From contig NZ_BBJH01000005.1 in NCBI RefSeq assembly GCF_000739775.1, forward strand, positions 1 through 64,000: a stretch of DNA of 64,000 nt. Reading direction: 5' to 3'. Under the pieces are notes generated by a model, which saw only the letters and a list, made by a program, of their open reading frames with translations, searched no databases and was not told where the DNA came from. This stretch comes from Paraburkholderia heleia NBRC 101817. GTDB taxonomy: Bacteria; Pseudomonadota; Gammaproteobacteria; Burkholderiales; Burkholderiaceae. Position 1 is the stretch's first letter. Every line of letters begins with the position of its first letter. Position numbers and translations under genes: made by a program. Positions 22,858 through 32,381 of the stretch are shown piece by piece.

Positions 22858-23718
22858 ATGAACATGGCTGAGAGTCACCTCAACACCGCTGCGCACGGCA
22901 ATGCGCCCTCCGCTGGGTTTGAACCTGCGGAACCCGCCCAGAATGCGCGCCTGCCGGCGCTGGGCAAACCGAAGATCGACGTGAAGGACCTGAACTTCTT
23001 CTACGGCAAGTATCACGCGCTGAAGAACATCAACCTGCAGATTCCCGAAGGCAAGGTGACGGCGTTCATCGGCCCGTCGGGCTGCGGCAAGTCCACGCTC
23101 CTGCGCACCTTCAACAAGATGTTCGCGCTCTATCCGGAGCAGCGCGCCGAAGGCGAGATCGTGATGGACGGCGAGAACCTGCTCACGACCAAGCGTGACA
23201 TCTCGCTCCTGCGCGCGCGCATCGGCATGGTGTTCCAGAAGCCGACCCCGTTCCCGATGTCGATTTACGACAACATCGCGTTCGGCGTGAAGATGTTCGA
23301 GAAGCTCTCGCGCCCGGAAATGGATGACCGCGTGGAATGGGCGCTCACCAAGGCCGCGCTCTGGAACGAAGTGAAGGACAAGCTCGGCCAGAGCGGCTAC
23401 GGCCTCTCGGGCGGCCAGCAGCAGCGCCTGTGCATCGCGCGCGGCATTGCGATCCGCCCCGAAGTGCTGCTGCTCGACGAGCCGTGCTCGGCGCTCGACC
23501 CGATTTCGACGGGCCGCATCGAAGAGCTGATCGCGGAACTCAAGAGCGACTACACGGTGGTGATCGTCACCCATAACATGCAGCAGGCCGCGCGTTGCTC
23601 GGACTACACTGCGTATATGTACCTTGGTGAGCTGATCGAATTCGGCGATACCGAAAAGATCTTCATCAAGCCGGTCCGCAAGGAAACGGAAGACTACATC
23701 ACCGGCCGCTTCGGCTAA
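22858..23718 (+). CDS. pstB: Phosphate ABC transporter ATP-binding protein
   Basis: A 286-aa ATPase powering phosphate uptake. Walker A is GPSGCGKST, the Q-loop is [14 protein letters not shown], the signature is [16 protein letters not shown], Walker B is [13 protein letters not shown], and the switch His is in IVTHNMQQA. About 35 poorly conserved residues precede the core ([18 protein letters not shown]). The ATG at 22858 is preceded by AGGGCGGAG. The operon continues into phoU after 19 bp. Confidence 0.97.
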   Translation: MNMAESHLNTAAHGNAPSAGFEPAEPAQNARLPALGKPKIDVKDLNFFYGKYHALKNINLQIPEGKVTAFIGPSGCGKSTLLRTFNKMFALYPEQRAEGEIVMDGENLLTTKRDISLLRARIGMVFQKPTPFPMSIYDNIAFGVKMFEKLSRPEMDDRVEWALTKAALWNEVKDKLGQSGYGLSGGQQQRLCIARGIAIRPEVLLLDEPCSALDPISTGRIEELIAELKSDYTVVIVTHNMQQAARCSDYTAYMYLGELIEFGDTEKIFIKPVRKETEDYITGRFG

Positions 23719-23737
23719 TCGGAGCAGGGAGCAAATC

Positions 23738-24442
23738 ATGTCCGACAAACACTTGTCCAGCCAGTTCGACGCCGATTTGAACCTCATTTCGTCGAAGGTG
23801 CTCGAAATGGGCGGCCTCGTCGAATCGCAGATCATCACGGCAATGCAGGCGCTCAACGACTTCGACGGCGAAGCCGCCGAGCGCGTGATCGTCGCCGAAG
23901 ACCGCCTCAACACGATGGAAGTCGAGATCGACGAGGAGTGCAGCAACATCATCGCGCGCCGCCAGCCGGCCGCGCGCGACCTGCGCCTCGTGCTCGCCAT
24001 TTCGAAGACCATCACGAACCTCGAGCGCGCCGGCGACGAAGCCGAGAAGATCGCCAAGCGCACCAAGCGCCTGATGGAAGACGGCGCTTCGCGCGCGGTC
24101 AACATCGCCGAGATCAAGGTCTCGGGCGAAATGGCCGTGTCGATCCTGCGCCGCGCGCTCGACGCGTTTGCGCGCCTCGACACCGTGGCCGCCGCGCAAA
24201 TCGTGCGCGACGACAAGGCGATCGACGAGGAATTCCGCGCGTTCGTGCGCAAGCTCGTGACCTACATGATGGAAGATCCGCGCACGATCTCCGTGGGCCT
24301 CGACTATCTGTTCATCGCCAAGGCGATCGAGCGGATCGGCGACCACGCGAAGAACATCGCGGAATTCATCATCTACATCGTGAAGGGCACCGACGTGCGC
24401 CACAAGTCGCGCGACGCCCTCGAACGCGAAGCACTCAGCTAA
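23738..24442 (+). CDS. phoU: Phosphate-specific transport regulator PhoU
   Basis: A 234-aa all-helical protein made of two PhoU repeats (about residues 10-110 and 115-215) with the metal-binding E/DxxxD patterns (AEDRLNTMEVEIDEEC; DDKAIDEEFRAF). It represses the Pho response when phosphate is plentiful by linking PstB to PhoR. GGAGCAGGGAG precedes the ATG. Its place between pstB and phoBR fits this linking role. Confidence 0.97.
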   Translation: MSDKHLSSQFDADLNLISSKVLEMGGLVESQIITAMQALNDFDGEAAERVIVAEDRLNTMEVEIDEECSNIIARRQPAARDLRLVLAISKTITNLERAGDEAEKIAKRTKRLMEDGASRAVNIAEIKVSGEMAVSILRRALDAFARLDTVAAAQIVRDDKAIDEEFRAFVRKLVTYMMEDPRTISVGLDYLFIAKAIERIGDHAKNIAEFIIYIVKGTDVRHKSRDALEREALS

Positions 24443-24472
24443 TTCAACAGGTAACAAGGTCAAGAGGTGCCG

Positions 24473-25174
24473 ATGCCTAGCAGCATTCTCGTCATCGAAG
24501 ATGAGCCCGCCATTTCCGAGCTGATTTCGGTGAACCTGCAACACGCAGGCCACTGCCCGATCCGCGCCTACAACGCGGAACAGGCGCAGAACCTGATCAG
24601 CGACGTGCTGCCCGATCTCATCCTGCTCGACTGGATGTTGCCGGGCAAGTCGGGTGTGAACTTCGCGCGCGATCTGCGCAACAACGAACGCACGAAGCAC
24701 ATTCCGATCATCATGCTGACCGCGCGCGGCGACGAGCAGGACAAGGTGCTCGGCCTCGAAATCGGCGCTGACGACTATGTGACGAAGCCGTTTTCGCCCA
24801 AGGAGCTGATGGCGCGCATCAAGGCGGTGCTGCGCCGCCGCGCGCCGCAGCTCACGGAAGACGTGGTGGCGATCAACGGCCTGAAGCTCGATCCCGCCAC
24901 GCACCGCGTGGCGGCCGCCGCCGAAGGTTCGGAAATCAAGCTCGACCTCGGCCCGACCGAGTTCCGCCTGCTGCACTTCTTCATGACGCATCCGGAGCGC
25001 GTGCACAGCCGCACGCAACTGCTCGACCAGGTGTGGGGCGATCACGTGTTCGTGGAAGAGCGCACGGTGGACGTGCATATCAAGCGTCTGCGCGCCGCGC
25101 TCAAGCCGGCAGGGTGCGATGCTATGATCGAAACGGTGCGCGGCAGCGGCTACCGTCTCGCCAAGAGCGCCTGA
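24473..25174 (+). CDS. phoB: Phosphate regulon response regulator PhoB
   Basis: A 233-aa OmpR-family transcription factor. The receiver domain (1-120) has acidic residues E9-D10-E11, the phospho-acceptor Asp53 in LILLDWMLPG, the Thr in MLTARGDE and Lys in VTKPFSPKEL. The C-terminal winged helix (130-230) ends with VDVHIKRLRAAL and VRGSGYRLAKSA. The ATG at 24473 is preferred to the GTG at 24467, which overlaps its AGAGG ribosome site. It should bind the Pho boxes noted in this window. Confidence 0.97.
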   Translation: MPSSILVIEDEPAISELISVNLQHAGHCPIRAYNAEQAQNLISDVLPDLILLDWMLPGKSGVNFARDLRNNERTKHIPIIMLTARGDEQDKVLGLEIGADDYVTKPFSPKELMARIKAVLRRRAPQLTEDVVAINGLKLDPATHRVAAAAEGSEIKLDLGPTEFRLLHFFMTHPERVHSRTQLLDQVWGDHVFVEERTVDVHIKRLRAALKPAGCDAMIETVRGSGYRLAKSA

Positions 25175-25297
25175 GCTGGAACCATGGCCGCGCCGCAGGG
25201 TGAGTCACCGGGCGGCGCGACTGCTTTGCCGCCGCCCGGTATTCAACCAGATGTCGCGTGCCCGCATCCGACCGTATTTATCTTCGATCGCAGGAAC

Positions 25298-26611
25298 ATG
25301 AACATCATCTGGGCGCGCTCCCTCGTATCGATCGTGTTGCTCGCGCTCATTTGCGCGGGCGTTGGCGCGATTTTCGGCGTCAAGGTCGCGCTGGGCGTCG
25401 CCGTGCTGGCGCTGCTCGCGCAAATGCTCTTTAGCACGTTTCACAAGCAGCGTCTGTGGCGCCTGCTCGACGCGCCGGTCTACGGCGAAGTGCCGAGCGC
25501 TCCCGGCATCTGGGGCGAAATCTACTACCGTCTGCACAAGCTCGCGAAGCGCTGGCATGCTCAGGTGCGCCAGGTGGAGCAGCAGCACTCGCGCTTCATC
25601 CAGGCGATCCAGGCCTCGCCCAACGGCGTCGCCATGCTCGACGACCACGACCAGATCGAGTGGTGCAACGCGATTTCGGAAGTGCATTTCGGCCTCGACG
25701 CCAGGCGCGACCTGCGCCAGCACATCACGCATCTCGTGCGTCAGCCCGACTTCGTGCGCTACCTCAATTCGCACGATTACAAGGACATGCTGATCATGCG
25801 CGGCATGGGCGCGAAGCGTCAGAACGTGATCTCGGTGCAGGTGTTTCCGTACGGCGAGAATCGCAAGCTCATCCTTTCGCAGGACATCACGGAACTCGAG
25901 CGCACCGACGCCATGCGGCGCGATTTCGTGGCCAACGTCTCGCACGAGCTGAAAACGCCGATCACGGTGCTCTCGGGTTTCCTCGAGACGATGCGCGAAC
26001 TGCCGCTTGGCGAGGCCGAGCGCAACCGCTACCTCGAGCTCATGGAGCAACAGGCCTCGCGCATGCGCCACATCGTCACCGACCTGCTCGTGCTCGCCAA
26101 GCTCGAAGGCGAGGGGCGCCAGCCCGGCGACCATATGGTCGATATGCGCGCCGTGCTCGGGCACGTGCGCGAGGACGCCGAGAGCCTCTCGGGCGGGCAT
26201 CACCGCATCACGGCCGATTTCGACGATGGACTGAGCGTCACCGGTTCCGAAACCGAGATCATGAGCGCGCTCGGCAATCTCGCGACCAACGCCGTGCGTT
26301 ACACGCCGGACGGCGGCACCGTGCATCTGTCCTGGCGCGCGGAACAGGGCAGCGCGGTGTTTTCCGTTACCGACAGCGGCCTTGGCATTCCTGCCGCCGA
26401 TATTCCGCGCCTGACTGAGCGCTTCTATCGCGTGGATCGCAGCCGCTCGCGCGACACGGGCGGCACGGGACTGGGTCTCGCGATCGTCAAGCACGTGCTG
26501 CAGCGTCACGACGCGGCGCTCGAAGTGAAGAGCGAGGAAGGGCGGGGCAGCACGTTCACGGTGCGCTTTCCGGCCGCGCGCACGACGAGACGGCAGCCGG
26601 CGCCGGTGTAA
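25298..26611 (+). CDS. phoR: Phosphate regulon sensor histidine kinase PhoR
   Basis: A 437-aa inner-membrane kinase: two N-terminal helices (about residues 4-45), a PAS domain (95-195), HisKA with the phospho-acceptor His216 in VSHELKTPITVLSGF, and HATPase with N-box NLATNAVRYTPDGG, G1 DSGLGIPAADI and G2 GGTGLGLAIVKH. The frame is open from an ATG at 25184, but ATG 25298 (MNIIWARSL) follows CAGGAA and gives the usual PhoR N-terminus. It is the last gene of the pst-pho operon. Confidence 0.95.
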   Translation: MNIIWARSLVSIVLLALICAGVGAIFGVKVALGVAVLALLAQMLFSTFHKQRLWRLLDAPVYGEVPSAPGIWGEIYYRLHKLAKRWHAQVRQVEQQHSRFIQAIQASPNGVAMLDDHDQIEWCNAISEVHFGLDARRDLRQHITHLVRQPDFVRYLNSHDYKDMLIMRGMGAKRQNVISVQVFPYGENRKLILSQDITELERTDAMRRDFVANVSHELKTPITVLSGFLETMRELPLGEAERNRYLELMEQQASRMRHIVTDLLVLAKLEGEGRQPGDHMVDMRAVLGHVREDAESLSGGHHRITADFDDGLSVTGSETEIMSALGNLATNAVRYTPDGGTVHLSWRAEQGSAVFSVTDSGLGIPAADIPRLTERFYRVDRSRSRDTGGTGLGLAIVKHVLQRHDAALEVKSEEGRGSTFTVRFPAARTTRRQPAPV

Positions 26612-26640
26612 CGAGGCGCCGCCCGCCGCAATCGAAAAAG

Positions 26641-26669
26641 AAAAGCCGCTTCGTCGAAGCGGCTTTTTT
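26641..26669 (+). terminator. Terminator between phoR and ppk
   Basis: Perfect 12-bp stem AAAAGCCGCTTC / GAAGCGGCTTTT with a GTC loop and TTTTTT. It is A-rich on the other strand, so it also serves the converging ppk gene. Confidence 0.9.
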
Positions 26670-26698
26670 GCGCCCAGCGTGACCGCTGCGTCAAGGCG

Positions 26699-28762
26699 TT
26701 ACGGACAGAACTTCGCCAGCAAGCTCAACTGCGCATTACGCATGGCCTTGCCCGCGCGGCGGCGGCGATAGTGGCCGTCGCTTTGCATGAGCCACGCCGA
26801 TTGATTGTCGCCGAGGAAGGCGGAAAGCCCTTCGGCGATCACGCGGCGTTTGAGCCTGCGGTCGTGAATCGGGAACGCCACTTCGACGCGGCGGAACAGG
26901 TTGCGATCCATCCAGTCCGCGCTCGACAGGTAGACGTCTTCCTTGCCGCCCGCGTAGAAGTAATAGATGCGGTGGTGCTCGAGGAAGCGCCCGACGATCG
27001 AGCGCACCGTGATGTTCTCGGACAGCCCGGGCACGCCCGGCTGCAACGAGCACACGCCGCGGATGATCAGATCGATCTTCACGCCGGCCTGCGATGCTTC
27101 GTACAACTCGTCGATCACAGTCGGCTCGAGCAGCGCGTTCATCTTCGCAACGATGCGCGCCTTCTTGCCCGCGCGCGCGGCGTCGGCTTCGTTGCGGATC
27201 GCCTCGATCATCTTCGGATGCAGCGTGAACGGCGACTGCCACAGGTCGTGCAGCTGCAGCTCGCCGCCGATGCCCGTGAGCTGCTGGAAGACGTGGTGCA
27301 CGTCCTCGCACATCTTCGGCTCCGAGGTCATGAGGCCGAAGTCGGTATAGAGGCGCGCGGTGCGCGGATGGTAGTTGCCCGTGCCCAGGTGCACGTAGCG
27401 GCGCAGCACCATGCGCCCGTTCACGGGCACGCGGCGCACGATCAGCATCATCTTGGCGTGGCACTTGTGGCCCACCACGCCGTACACCACGTGGGCGCCC
27501 ACGGCTTCGAGCTGCGCGGCCCAGTTGATGTTGGTCTCTTCGTCGAAGCGCGCGAGCAGCTCCACCACCACCGTCACTTCCTTACCGTTGCGCGCGGCCT
27601 GCATGAGCGCGTCCATGAGCGGCGAGTCGGTGCCGGTGCGGTAGATCGTCTGCTTGATCGCGACCACGTTCGGATCGTTCGCGGCCTGCAACAGCAGTTC
27701 GAGCACGGGCTGGAAGCTCTCGTACGGATGATGCAGGAGCACGTCGCCCTGATCGATCACGTCGAACATGTTGCTGTTCGCGGCGATGCGCCGCGGAATG
27801 GCGGGCACGTGCGGCACGAACTTGAGGTCGGGGCGATCGACCATCTCGGGCAGCTGCATGAGCCGCACGAGATTCACGGGGCCGTCGACGAAATAGCAGT
27901 CCTTTTCGTTGAGGCCGCTTTCGTCGAGCAGGCGCCTCACGAGATGCGGGGGCGTTTCCGCCGACACTTCGAGCCGCACCGCATTGCCCAGGTGCCGCGC
28001 GGGCAGTTCGCCCTGCAGCGCGACGCGCAGGTTGGTGATTTCGTCTTCGTCGACGAAGAGTTCACTGTTGCGCGTAATACGGAACTGGTTGCAGCTGCGC
28101 ACGACGAGGCTCGGGAACAGCTCGCCCACGAAACGCTGCAGCAGCGAGCCGAGCAGCACTAAGCCGTGCTGGAAGCCGGAAAGCTCCTGCGGCATGCGCA
28201 CGAGGCGCGGCAGCGCGCGCGGCGCCTGCACGATCCCCATGACGGCCTGGCGTCCGAAGGCGTCCTTGCCTTCGAGTTCGACCACGAAGTTCAGGCTCTT
28301 GTTGAGCACGCGCGGGAACGGGTGCGCGGGATCGAGCCCGATGGGCGTGAGAACGGGCAGGAGTTCGTCGAAGAAGTATTTGCGCGCCCATGCGGTTTGC
28401 GCTTCGTTCCAGGCGTCGGTGCCGTGGAAATAGATGCCTTCCTGTTCGAGCGCGGGCAGCACGGTGTCGTGCAGCATGCGGTACTGGCGATGCACGAGAC
28501 GCTGCGCGCGCTCGACCACGAGGTCGTACACGTGCTGCAGCGACATGCCGTCGGGCGAGAGCGCGCCCGGGTTGTCGCGCATCTGCTCCTGAAGCCCGGC
28601 CATGCGCACTTCGAAGAATTCGTCGAGGTTGCTGCTGGTGATGCAGATGAAGCGCAGGCGCTCCAGCAAGGGAACAACGGGATCGGACGCCTGTGCGAGC
28701 ACGCGCTCATTGAATCCCAGAATGCCCAGTTCGCGATTAAGTAGGGGATAGCGGATGGACAT
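26699..28762 (-). CDS. ppk: Polyphosphate kinase 1
   Basis: A 687-aa PPK1 that reversibly makes polyphosphate from ATP. The N-terminal domain begins LLNRELGILGFNERVL, with CITSSNLDEFFEVRMA nearby. The autophosphorylated His is about residue 458 in VHLGTGNYHPRTARLYTDFG; further basic residues lie in IIRGVCSLQPG and SSADWMDRNLFRRVE. A GTG at 28819 could add 19 residues, but it falls inside a Pho-box-like repeat, so ATG 28762 is chosen. It is divergent from ppx. Confidence 0.96.
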   Translation of the reverse strand: MSIRYPLLNRELGILGFNERVLAQASDPVVPLLERLRFICITSSNLDEFFEVRMAGLQEQMRDNPGALSPDGMSLQHVYDLVVERAQRLVHRQYRMLHDTVLPALEQEGIYFHGTDAWNEAQTAWARKYFFDELLPVLTPIGLDPAHPFPRVLNKSLNFVVELEGKDAFGRQAVMGIVQAPRALPRLVRMPQELSGFQHGLVLLGSLLQRFVGELFPSLVVRSCNQFRITRNSELFVDEDEITNLRVALQGELPARHLGNAVRLEVSAETPPHLVRRLLDESGLNEKDCYFVDGPVNLVRLMQLPEMVDRPDLKFVPHVPAIPRRIAANSNMFDVIDQGDVLLHHPYESFQPVLELLLQAANDPNVVAIKQTIYRTGTDSPLMDALMQAARNGKEVTVVVELLARFDEETNINWAAQLEAVGAHVVYGVVGHKCHAKMMLIVRRVPVNGRMVLRRYVHLGTGNYHPRTARLYTDFGLMTSEPKMCEDVHHVFQQLTGIGGELQLHDLWQSPFTLHPKMIEAIRNEADAARAGKKARIVAKMNALLEPTVIDELYEASQAGVKIDLIIRGVCSLQPGVPGLSENITVRSIVGRFLEHHRIYYFYAGGKEDVYLSSADWMDRNLFRRVEVAFPIHDRRLKRRVIAEGLSAFLGDNQSAWLMQSDGHYRRRRAGKAMRNAQLSLLAKFCP

Positions 28763-28814
28763 CGGCAATGAAAACGGAATGTCGGGAATGGATTCGAACG
28801 GACGCTCGGAAATT

Positions 28815-28855
28815 CTCACAGTAATATGACTTTATTGTGACATTCGAAGTGTCAT
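28815..28855. promoter_or_regulatory. Pho-box-like repeats in the ppk-ppx divergent region
   Basis: Reading the minus strand toward ppk, TGTCAC (28842-28837), AGTCAT (28831-28826) and TGTGAG (28820-28815) are spaced by exactly 11 bp, the pho-box period. A TGTCAT on the plus strand (28850-28855) faces ppx. PhoB control of ppk is therefore likely; control of ppx is possible. Confidence 0.65.
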
Positions 28856-28952
28856 AAATTTTACGCCGCATTTTCACGAAATCGACAAGTCGCATTGCCA
28901 CCATGCATGCTGGGTAGAAGTACCCATAGTCATGACCAATGCGAGGAGCGAC

Positions 28953-30578
28953 ATGGTGAAGTCGGCTACGCTTAAAATGACGCATTTGGACAGCGCGGCG
29001 GCGGCGCAACAAGCCCGCATGGCCGCGCGTTCGTCTCTGTATGCACGCATGGAGCCTGCCCCCTCGATGGTCACCAACCCCCAACTGCTTGCTTCCGTCG
29101 ATCTCGGTTCGAACAGCTTTCGTCTGATTGTAGGCCGTGTCGAGGAAACCGGTGCCGGCAGCCAGATCTACCCGGTCGACGCGCTGCGCGAACCGGTACG
29201 CCTCGCGGCCGGCCTCTCGAAGGACAAACTGCTCGACCGCGCCTCGCAGGTGCGTGGGTGGGACGCGCTCAGGCGCTTCGGCGAACGGCTGCGCGACTTC
29301 CATCCCGACCAGGTGCGTGCGGTGGCGACCAATACGCTGCGGGTCGCCAAGAACGCACGAGAGTTCCTCACCGAAGCGGAAGCTGCGCTCGGCTTCCCGA
29401 TCGAAGTGATTGCAGGGCGCGAAGAAGCGCGCCTCATCTATGCGGGCGCCGCACACTCGGTGCCGGCGAGCGCGGGCAAGCGCTTCGTGGTGGACATCGG
29501 CGGCGGCTCGACCGAGTTCATCATCGGCGCGCACTATACGCCGATCCGCATGGAAAGCCTCTATATTGGCTGCGTGAGCCATAGCCGCCAGTTCTTCCCC
29601 TCGGGCAATGTCGACGAGTACACCATGCGCCAGGCCGAACTGGCGGCCACGCGCGAAATCCAGATCATTTCCGCCGACTATCGCGAGACCGGCTGGGACC
29701 AGGCGATCGGCTCGTCGGGCACGGCGCGCGCGCTCGCGGAACTCGTCGAGGCGAACGGCTTCAACGATCCAGGCATCACGCACGGCATTTCGCGCGGTGG
29801 CCTCGAGCGCCTGAAGCGTGCGCTCATCAAGGCCGAGAACGTCAACCGGCTCAAGCTCGTCGCGCTCAAGCCCGACCGCATCCCGGTGCTGGCGGGCGGT
29901 CTCTCGATCATGATCGCGGTGTTCGATGAACTCGGCATCGACTATGTCGATACCACGGACGGCGCGCTGCGTCTGGGCGTCCTCTACGACTTGCTGGGCC
30001 GTTCGCAGCACGAGGACATGCGCACGGTCACCGTGGAGGGCTTCATGCGCCGCTACGGCGTGGATCGCGCACAGGCGGGACGCATTGGCGAGCTGGCCGT
30101 GAAGTTCTACGATCAGTTCGAGGAGCCCGACGAGGAGCGCCGCGACGAGAACCGCATGTTTCTCACGTGGGCGGCGTCGCTGCACGAAATCGGGCTTTCC
30201 ATCTCGCACAGCGCGTACCACAAGCATTCGGCCTACATCGCCAGCAACGCGGACATGCCCGGCTTCTCGCGCACGGACCAGGCGCGCCTCGCCGCGCTCG
30301 TGCTCGGCCACGTGGGCAAGCTCGGCAAGCTCTCGCAAACGCGCGATGTGGAATGGCCGCTGCTGTTCTGTCTGCGCCTTGCCGCGCTGCTGACGCGCCG
30401 CCGCGCCGATGTCGGCCTGCCGCACATCAGGGTCGAGGAAGAGGGCAACGGCTACGAAGTGCTGCTGCCCAATGCCTGGGTCCAGAACAATCCGCTCACC
30501 GATTACAACCTCGTTCAGGAAGCGGCGGAATGGGGCAAGATCGGCATTCCCTATCGCGTGGTTTATACGGACGAGTGA
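28953..30578 (+). CDS. ppx: Exopolyphosphatase / guanosine pentaphosphatase
   Basis: A 541-aa Ppx/GppA enzyme that releases phosphate from polyphosphate ends. The actin-like ATPase motifs are ASVDLGSNSFRLIVGRV near residue 45 and VVDIGGGSTEFIIG near 190, followed by the ATNTLR motif and a C-terminal HD-like helical domain. The ATG at 28953 has a clear GAGGAG at 28943-28948; an upstream ATG at 28932 lacks one. About 40 non-conserved residues precede the core. It is paired divergently with ppk. Confidence 0.95.
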   Translation: MVKSATLKMTHLDSAAAAQQARMAARSSLYARMEPAPSMVTNPQLLASVDLGSNSFRLIVGRVEETGAGSQIYPVDALREPVRLAAGLSKDKLLDRASQVRGWDALRRFGERLRDFHPDQVRAVATNTLRVAKNAREFLTEAEAALGFPIEVIAGREEARLIYAGAAHSVPASAGKRFVVDIGGGSTEFIIGAHYTPIRMESLYIGCVSHSRQFFPSGNVDEYTMRQAELAATREIQIISADYRETGWDQAIGSSGTARALAELVEANGFNDPGITHGISRGGLERLKRALIKAENVNRLKLVALKPDRIPVLAGGLSIMIAVFDELGIDYVDTTDGALRLGVLYDLLGRSQHEDMRTVTVEGFMRRYGVDRAQAGRIGELAVKFYDQFEEPDEERRDENRMFLTWAASLHEIGLSISHSAYHKHSAYIASNADMPGFSRTDQARLAALVLGHVGKLGKLSQTRDVEWPLLFCLRLAALLTRRRADVGLPHIRVEEEGNGYEVLLPNAWVQNNPLTDYNLVQEAAEWGKIGIPYRVVYTDE

Positions 30579-30600
30579 GCGCGGCGCGTCTTGCCAATGA

Positions 30601-30630
30601 AAAAGCCCGGCTCGTTGAGCCGGGCTTTTT
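30601..30630 (+). terminator. Terminator after ppx
   Basis: Perfect 13-bp stem AAAAGCCCGGCTC / GAGCCGGGCTTTT with a GTT loop and T-run. It also fits the converging acyltransferase gene on the other strand. Confidence 0.9.
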
Positions 30631-30682
30631 GGGGTCTGCTGACCTCGCCCGCGGAATGTGCCCACCGAAGGGGGATGAGACC

Positions 30683-31501
30683 TTAACGCGCGATGGCTTC
30701 GCCGAGGAAGTGGCGTGCGTAACGTTCGTTGATTTCCGAGAGGCGGAAGAGGGTGAGGAAGTCGGCAGTGTTGAAGTCCGGGTCCCAAGCGGGCGCGCCG
30801 CAGATCTTCGCGCCAAGGCGCAGGTAGCCCTTGACGAGCGGCGGCGGCACGGCGGGCGTGCCGGTGCGCAGTTCCTCGACGGGCAGCGGCGTGTGCGGGA
30901 ACGCGCGGTATTCGGGCGCGGTCAGCGCGTTCGCGTCGAGCGCGCAGTACAGGTTCGCCGCGTAGTGGCCGCCGTCAGCCATGGCGACGCTCGCGCAGCC
31001 GAGCATCGTCTCGTAGCCGTTGTGCTGCATGTAACCGCCCAGACCGCCCCACAGCGACATGATGACGGAGCCGCTGCGGTAGTCGGGATGCACGCACGAG
31101 CGGCCCACCTCGACCATTTTCGGACGCAGATGCGCGAGACGCGAGACATCGAATTCGCTTTCGGCATAGAGGCGCCCGATGCGTGCCGCCTGGTGCGGCG
31201 GCAGCACGCGGTAGGTACCGACGACCTTGAGCGTGTCGAGGTCGCGCACGAGCAGGTGGTCGCAGTAGGCGTCGAAGGCGTCGACGTCGAGGCCGGCGGG
31301 GCCGCTCAGGCGTGCGCCCATCTCTTCGGCGAAAACGCGGTAGCGCAGGCGCTGGGCCTCGCGCAGTTCCTCCTCGGTGCGAGCCCAGGCCACCTGCAGG
31401 CGATGCTGCGCGGTGACCGTTTCTTCGGCACGCGGCAAGCGTCGGTTCGACTCGAACAACGTCGAGGCGAACGGCAGGGTGGGCGTCGGCAGATCTCGCA
31501 T
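30683..31501 (-). CDS. OlsB-like N-acyltransferase (hemolysin-like GNAT family)
   Basis: A 272-aa protein of the GNAT-like family that includes OlsB, the 3-hydroxyacyl-ACP-dependent ornithine N-acyltransferase of ornithine-lipid synthesis. Supporting segments are LRYRVFAEEMGARL, CDHLLVRD, VVGTYRVLPP, VEVGRSCVHPDYRSG and LGCASVAMADGG. An upstream TTG start (31540) is possible, but ATG 31501 has AGGA at a good distance. Ornithine lipids often replace phospholipids when phosphate is low, which fits the phosphate gene neighbourhood; that functional link is inferred. Confidence 0.75.
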   Translation of the reverse strand: MRDLPTPTLPFASTLFESNRRLPRAEETVTAQHRLQVAWARTEEELREAQRLRYRVFAEEMGARLSGPAGLDVDAFDAYCDHLLVRDLDTLKVVGTYRVLPPHQAARIGRLYAESEFDVSRLAHLRPKMVEVGRSCVHPDYRSGSVIMSLWGGLGGYMQHNGYETMLGCASVAMADGGHYAANLYCALDANALTAPEYRAFPHTPLPVEELRTGTPAVPPPLVKGYLRLGAKICGAPAWDPDFNTADFLTLFRLSEINERYARHFLGEAIAR

Positions 31502-31740
31502 GGGGCGTCCTGGTCGGAAGTAAGAGAACTTTTCCGGCAATGTAGTAATACGCGGTTACGTTTCCATGAAAACGCGATGACGATTCGATGACGTGGTGTA
31601 AGGCAGACGGACGAGATGGCCGAAAGAGCCGGGGCGGCGGGCGCGTTTGAAGCGCGCTTGAACCGCGTTTGAACCGTTGTTGCAGGGGGCCGCGTACAGG
31701 CGGCCCGGTGAGGCAGGCTCAGGCGGTCTGGACGACTACG

Positions 31741-31765
31741 AGATCAGACGAGATCAGACGAGATC
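31741..31765. repeat. Short 10-bp direct repeats at the sixA end
   Basis: AGATCAGACG occurs at 31741 and 31751 with a third partial copy at 31761. The array covers the sixA stop codon, so slippage there would shift the C-terminus of the protein. Confidence 0.6.
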
Positions 31766-32218
31766 GGGCGTGATGGCCGCGTGCAAAACGGCCTGGTCGC
31801 TGCCGTTGCGCTCGCGGCTCGCGAGCCAGAGCACGCCGGCCTTCTTCACGGCCCAGCTACGCGAATCGGCGTCGCCCGAGAGCAGCCGCGCCGCGACTTC
31901 GCCGAGCGTGGGCTGATGGCCGACCACGACGACCGTGGACGCGAGGCCCTCGGGCCAGCCTACGGCAGTGAGCACCTGCTCGACGCTCGCAGCGGGCGCG
32001 AGTTCCCGGACGACGCGATATTGATCGGTAAGCGCCTCGGCGGTCTGGATGGTGCGTGCGGCGGGGCTGGCGAGGATCATGGCGTCGTCGGGCAGGCGCG
32101 CGCGCAGCCACCGCGCGACGTTCTGCGCCTGCTTGCGCCCGCGCGTGGTGAGCGGGCGGGCGAGGTCGGTGGCGGCAATGTCTTCGGCTTCGGCGTGGCG
32201 CCAGAGGATGAGGTGCAT
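31754..32218 (-). CDS. sixA: Phosphohistidine phosphatase SixA
   Basis: A 154-aa histidine-phosphatase-superfamily enzyme. The catalytic RHxxAED motif is at the N-terminus (LWRHAEAED); LTTRGRKQAQNVARWL, SPAARTIQTAEAL and VVVGHQPTLGEVA carry the other active-site residues. E. coli SixA removes phosphate from histidine of phosphotransfer proteins. ATG 32218 is preceded by AAGGAG, which decides the start over a longer frame to 32296. It ends inside short direct repeats. Confidence 0.92.
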   Translation of the reverse strand: MHLILWRHAEAEDIAATDLARPLTTRGRKQAQNVARWLRARLPDDAMILASPAARTIQTAEALTDQYRVVRELAPAASVEQVLTAVGWPEGLASTVVVVGHQPTLGEVAARLLSGDADSRSWAVKKAGVLWLASRERNGSDQAVLHAAITPDLV

Positions 32219-32340
32219 GGCGTCTCCTTTTTTGGCGGTATCGGGTGCGCGGGCGGCGTGTCCTGCCATGGTGCACGCCTGGCTGGTGTGCGGCAAGCAC
32301 GTGATGCGGATCTCTATTCGTCGCTCGGGTCCGCTCCGAT

Positions 32341-32370
32341 TTGACGGCGCAGCATCAGTGCCGATACAAT
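32341..32370 (+). promoter_or_regulatory. Promoter of tRNA-Pro
   Basis: TTGACG (32341-32346) and TACAAT (32365-32370) are separated by 18 bp and lie 11 bp before the tRNA. The downstream GC-poor discriminator is short. Confidence 0.75.
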
Positions 32371-32381
32371 CTCGGATTCGT

